A DNA stretch of 64,000 nucleotides from Paulinella micropora (Eukaryota; Cercozoa; Imbricatea; Euglyphida; Paulinellidae). The notes below the pieces were generated by a model. The model had not been told where the DNA came from, made no database searches, and was given only the letters and a program-made list of their open reading frames with translations. The stretch is taken from NCBI GenBank assembly GCA_019918135.1, contig WBZZ01000433.1, positions 62,001 through 126,000 on the forward strand, written 5' to 3'. The translations under genes and the position numbers were made by a program. Positions 61,037 to 64,000 of this stretch are shown piece by piece; position 1 is the stretch's first letter; the number at the start of each line of letters is the position of its first letter.

Positions 61037-61408
61037 CCCTATTTTAGGAACAGCATGGGCGACGAGAAACACGAACAGGGGAAACAGGAGAAGGAGGTTG
61101 AAGAGGAACAGTCGGATTACTGGCAGGGGGTTTGGGAAGAGGAGACCACAGAAGGGGAGAAAGGGATGTGGGGAAAGGGAGAGATACGAATAGACAAGGA
61201 CATATACAAGCGTGTATCTGAGGCAATCAAGGAATGTGAGGCATGGCGGGAACAACTGCTGGAGTGGGAAAGAAACGAGGACATGCCATCACAAGAGGTG
61301 GAGGGGGTACGGAAAAATCTGGTACAGGCAGAGAGCATGAAGATAGATGAACAGGGCCTTGGCAAGGAGGACGCGATATTTGGAAGAACAGGAATGGAAG
61401 AGGGCTAA
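61037..61408 (+). CDS. Purine-rich unknown ORF 1 (117 aa)
   Basis: MGDEKHEQGKQEKEVEEEQ; very acidic and Lys-rich, mostly helical (KRVSEAIKECEAWREQLLEW). The ATG at 61055 is preceded by CCTATTTTAGG (61037-61048), the same motif as the three following ORFs. No family recognised. Confidence 0.4.
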   Translation, partial: PYFRNSMGDEKHEQGKQEKEVEEEQSDYWQGVWEEETTEGEKGMWGKGEIRIDKDIYKRVSEAIKECEAWREQLLEWERNEDMPSQEVEGVRKNLVQAESMKIDEQGLGKEDAIFGRTGMEEG

Positions 61409-61532
61409 AGCGGAGTGGGAAAAGGAGAAAAGGGAAAAAGAGATTCGGGGCAGGAATGAGCCAGGGAGAGGACAAGAGGACAGGCCTAGTAAGAGGGCTA
61501 AGAAAGAGGAGTAGCGGACACAAGGCAAGATA

Positions 61533-61781
61533 CATATTTTAGGTATGGAACGAGGGGGCAAGCTCGAAAAGGAGGTATCGGACGGGGAGGAGGAACTGAC
61601 GGGGGAAACCAGTGAGGAAACAGAGGAGAGAGAGGATGATGAATGTGCGAGGATGCTGAATGCTTGGGCGGGACAAGTTGAGGAACAATACTTACACATA
61701 CTGAAGGAAATGCAGAGGGGGTGTTTCTACACTGAGACGAGACGTGTCGCAGAAAGGTGGAGAAGGAATATGTCAGCGTGA
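61533..61781 (+). CDS. Purine-rich unknown ORF 2 (78 aa)
   Basis: MERGGKLEKEVSDGEEELTG; acidic then helical (ARMLNAWAGQVEEQYLHILKEM). ATG at 61545, two bases after CATATTTTAGG. The frame at 61757 overlaps it with more helical Lys/Glu sequence, so an indel may split one longer protein. Confidence 0.4.
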   Translation, partial: HILGMERGGKLEKEVSDGEEELTGETSEETEEREDDECARMLNAWAGQVEEQYLHILKEMQRGCFYTETRRVAERWRRNMSA

Positions 61782-61912
61782 TGAGCACATGGGAAGAGCA
61801 TAAGACGGATGGGGAGAAGGCTTTGATGGCAGAAGAGAACAAGAAGTCAGAGAGGAGGAAGAGGAGACGGGTGGGGAGTGGGCAGCGGACTCGATGCGAG
61901 ACACTTGTTGCT

Positions 61913-62846
61913 CCTATTTTAGGGAGCAATACCACGAATGTACAAACAACTGATAATGGATTTGGGGGTAACGGAGTTCGACGAGAAGAGCGGGGTGGCA
62001 AAGATGTTGGGGATGGAATTCAAAATGGCGGAGGGGCCTCGACAGTTCCTCGAGCAGATGGGGTTGGAGTGGGACAAGAAGATGGAACTGGTGGTGGGAA
62101 CGGAAAGAATGCAATATGACAAATTTTGGAGGGCGGTTCGAGGTCTGTGGGAACTACCATTGCCTTTTTGGACTGAGCAGGCACGGGAGGGGATGTGGAA
62201 GCAGTTCGCGATGTCAGAAACGGGGAGATCTCAATATATTTTTATGTCGATAGTGATGAAAGTAGATGGAGCATGGACGGATGAGAGCGTCCAAGCGACG
62301 TGGGCATGTGTCACGGGTAAGCCATCGCAGGCGAGGAGATGGATCGATATTTGGAAGCGGAGGGGAGATGGCAGCTGGACGGCATTTGTGGGGCCCATCA
62401 AGGCTAGACATCGGAAAGAGATGCTTAATCTGAAAGAGCCGCCGGATAAGGAATGGGAAAACCCGGAGACGGCGAAGTGGATTGGGCAACTAGAACGGGA
62501 CTATGAGCGATGGCTGGACGAGCCGGGAGGGAGTATGGCTAGTTTGCGGACAAGTACGGAACTCAAAGCGGTTGGAGGGGAAGAGGATAGGGCGGGGACA
62601 CAGCACAGACAACAGGACACCGCGGAGGATTTGAGGGGATGGATGAATAGCATGCCTGCTGAGGAATGGGAGCGATTGTTTGTCGTGCGGGAAGAGGAGT
62701 TAGGACAGGAGGTACGAAAGGAAACAGGGGAAACGGGGAACGCGGAAAAGCGGAAAGCGACAATAAATTATATAAGGGGGGATATAGAGGACGAGGACAT
62801 AAGAACGGACAGGGGTTTGTATTATAGACAGCGGACTACGGGATAA
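61913..62846 (+). CDS. Purine-rich unknown ORF 3 (302 aa)
   Basis: MYKQLIMDLGVTEFDEKSG; the longest open frame of the group. Trp-rich helices (FWRAVRGLWELPLPFWTEQA, RRWIDIWKRRGDGSW) are followed by a charged C-terminal half with a MPAEEWERLFVVREEEL segment. ATG at 61938, preceded by CCTATTTTAGG. It could be a gag-like or structural protein, but no zinc knuckle, protease or polymerase is nearby. Function unknown. Confidence 0.5.
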
Positions 62847-62961
62847 TAAGGGGTTTAAGTTTTGAAAGAGGTAGCGTTAGAGGCTCGAGCTGACTATGGG
62901 GGAAAGCGGATGTCATAAGCGGATATGTATATAGAGGAAGGGGACAGATAATATTATTTCT

Positions 62962-63528
62962 CACTATTTTAGTTTTTACACCATGGCGGAAAGCGCGGAG
63001 GAACCGCAGCATCCGGGATCGGCGGCATAGGCACAGCCGTTACCATTCACCCCGGCGAAGGGAGCGAGGAGGCCTATGATGACAGCGGAAGCAAAGAAGC
63101 AGGTCGCGCCGGCACCGACGGACCCGACGTACGCCAAGAATCCTCCGACGATGACCGACGCGTTTCACACGTTGATGCAGAAGGTGCCATCCATTGGGGC
63201 GGAGACGTAATGCCAGCTGGAGCCAGAGGAATACATGCTGTGGACAAAGCGGGCGGACGAAGGCGGGCTATGGGAAGAGACGGAGGATTGGACGGCATGG
63301 ATGTGGGCCAGGGGTAAACACGCGTACGGGCCAGGTTTACAGGTGGTGAGCTTGGTTATCATGGCGGAAGCGTTGTACATGGGGGTGGGGTACTACAGGG
63401 GAAAAATACAGAACAAAGCGGAGCTCGATAAGTACACGATGGATCCTATGCTGGCGGAAGGCCCGTGGATCACTAAGGGGACGGTGAGCGACCTAAATTC
63501 GTACCTTGGTTTTGATTCGTCTATGTGA
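62962..63528 (+). pseudogene. Purine-rich unknown ORF 4 with two in-frame stops (182 codons)
   Basis: MAESAEEPQHPGSAA, TAG, AQPLPFTPAKGARRP, then DAFHTLMQKVPSIGAET, TAA, CQLEPEEYMLWTKRADEGG and a Trp/Tyr-rich end (DWTAWMWARGKHAYG, SLVIMAEALYMGVGYYRGK). One frame throughout. CACTATTTTAG precedes the ATG at 62983. The C-terminal 97 codons are open. Either a recently dead gene or one whose real start is downstream of the stops. Confidence 0.45.
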
Positions 63529-63850
63529 TTGCGCTCGCTGCGCTACCCCCGTCGGTCGGTCGATTTTTTTTTTATTATTTCTTTCTTTTCTTTTTGTTTA
63601 AAAGTTTTTTCTTGTGTTGTTGTTGCTGTGGTTGGCCACCGCCCCTATCTTTACTGTGGCAGCCACACAATCCATGCCAAATTTTCCTTCCCACACCCTC
63701 CCCCCCCCCCTCCCCCTCTCTCTCTCTCTCCCTTCACGTGTCCAATTCTCGATGTTTAGCAAGCACCGAAAATGTCTCCTTTCTCCAGCCCCATCTCCGC
63801 CTCCTTCCCCACTCTTATCGTCTGTACCAATGTTGTTCCCAAACAGCAAA

Positions 63851-63911
<61 letters not shown>

Positions 63912-64000
63912 CAAAAGCTTGGGAAGGGGCGGGGGTGTGTGTGTGTGTGTGTGGGGGGGGGGGGGATGGAGCGAGCAAGCAGCTTCTTCTTTCCTCGCTT
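63529..64000. other. Pyrimidine-rich tract, poly(A) and GT/G runs
   Basis: CT-rich microsatellite near 63700-63735, about 60 A at 63850-63910, then a GT run and a G run. No gene. The poly(A) could be the tail of a retroposed copy, but no source gene precedes it. Confidence 0.6.

Noticed and set aside
10947..63200. Reassigned stop codons (TAA/TAG as Gln)
   Set aside because: Several in-frame TAA/TAG fall where Gln fits, but element genes end in TAA or TAG directly before promoters, hairpins or the next gene, and frames decay after them. Ordinary mutation is the simpler reading.
63850..63912. Poly(A) as proof of a retroposed gene
   Set aside because: No gene with matching orientation and no flanking duplication could be seen; it sits in a run of simple repeats.

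Overview
The window is nuclear-type eukaryotic DNA. It shows spliceosomal GT...AG introns (for example 15589-15654 and 19522-19598), long microsatellites, LTR and non-LTR retrotransposons, and integrated virus-like DNA. The host looks like an alga or another protist, because large Polinton-type elements encoding an S74 fibre, a lipase and a protein-primed DNA polymerase are typical of such genomes. I cannot name the species. No bacterial operon, rRNA, tRNA or CRISPR array is visible.

The centrepiece is a complete Polinton (Maverick)-like element at 39382-59613 (20,232 bp). Both ends read AGTAGTATAG inward, and a perfect 6-bp target duplication, GCTTCT, flanks it (39376-39381 and 59614-59619). 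It encodes a retroviral-type integrase, a packaging ATPase, an adenovirus-type cysteine protease, a minor and a major capsid protein, a long fibre with a C-terminal S74 chaperone domain, a second fibre-like protein, a membrane protein, an ExoX-like small protein, a lipase, a 1335-aa protein-primed polymerase and small zinc-finger proteins. It is nearly intact; the one clear lesion is an in-frame TAA in the long fibre gene. Two decayed relatives are also present: the right end of one at 1-3950 (polymerase pseudogene, DNA-binding protein, terminus), and an inverted fragment at 25784-29340 (polymerase C-terminus, ExoX-like, a zinc protein, fibre). The two share an apparently identical 225-bp polymerase segment, so they are probably pieces of one rearranged element.

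3951-4500 is a TGCATGCATTGAAA-type satellite. 4.75-13.7 kb is a decayed Copia-type LTR element on the minus strand, split inside its reverse-transcriptase domain by a 5'-truncated LINE (5408-8193) with 12-bp target duplications. This Copia element carries an extra region with a MYND-type zinc finger between gag and protease. 14.5-17.6 kb holds a broken intron-containing gene bracketed by TTTTATGCATAAAA palindromes. 18.6-19.2 kb is a TATG microsatellite.

19.2-25.7 kb is a GC-rich cluster of five genes: an intron-containing gene with a collagen-like stretch, a divergent protein kinase, a short coiled-coil protein, and two overlapping genes, one with an isochorismatase-like region. 29.3-39.3 kb contains two decaying multicopy families, X and Y, with shared leader repeats. 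59.6-64 kb has an exon-like ORF at the insertion site, then four purine-rich ORFs, each preceded by a TATTTTAG motif, and a poly(A) tract near the right edge.
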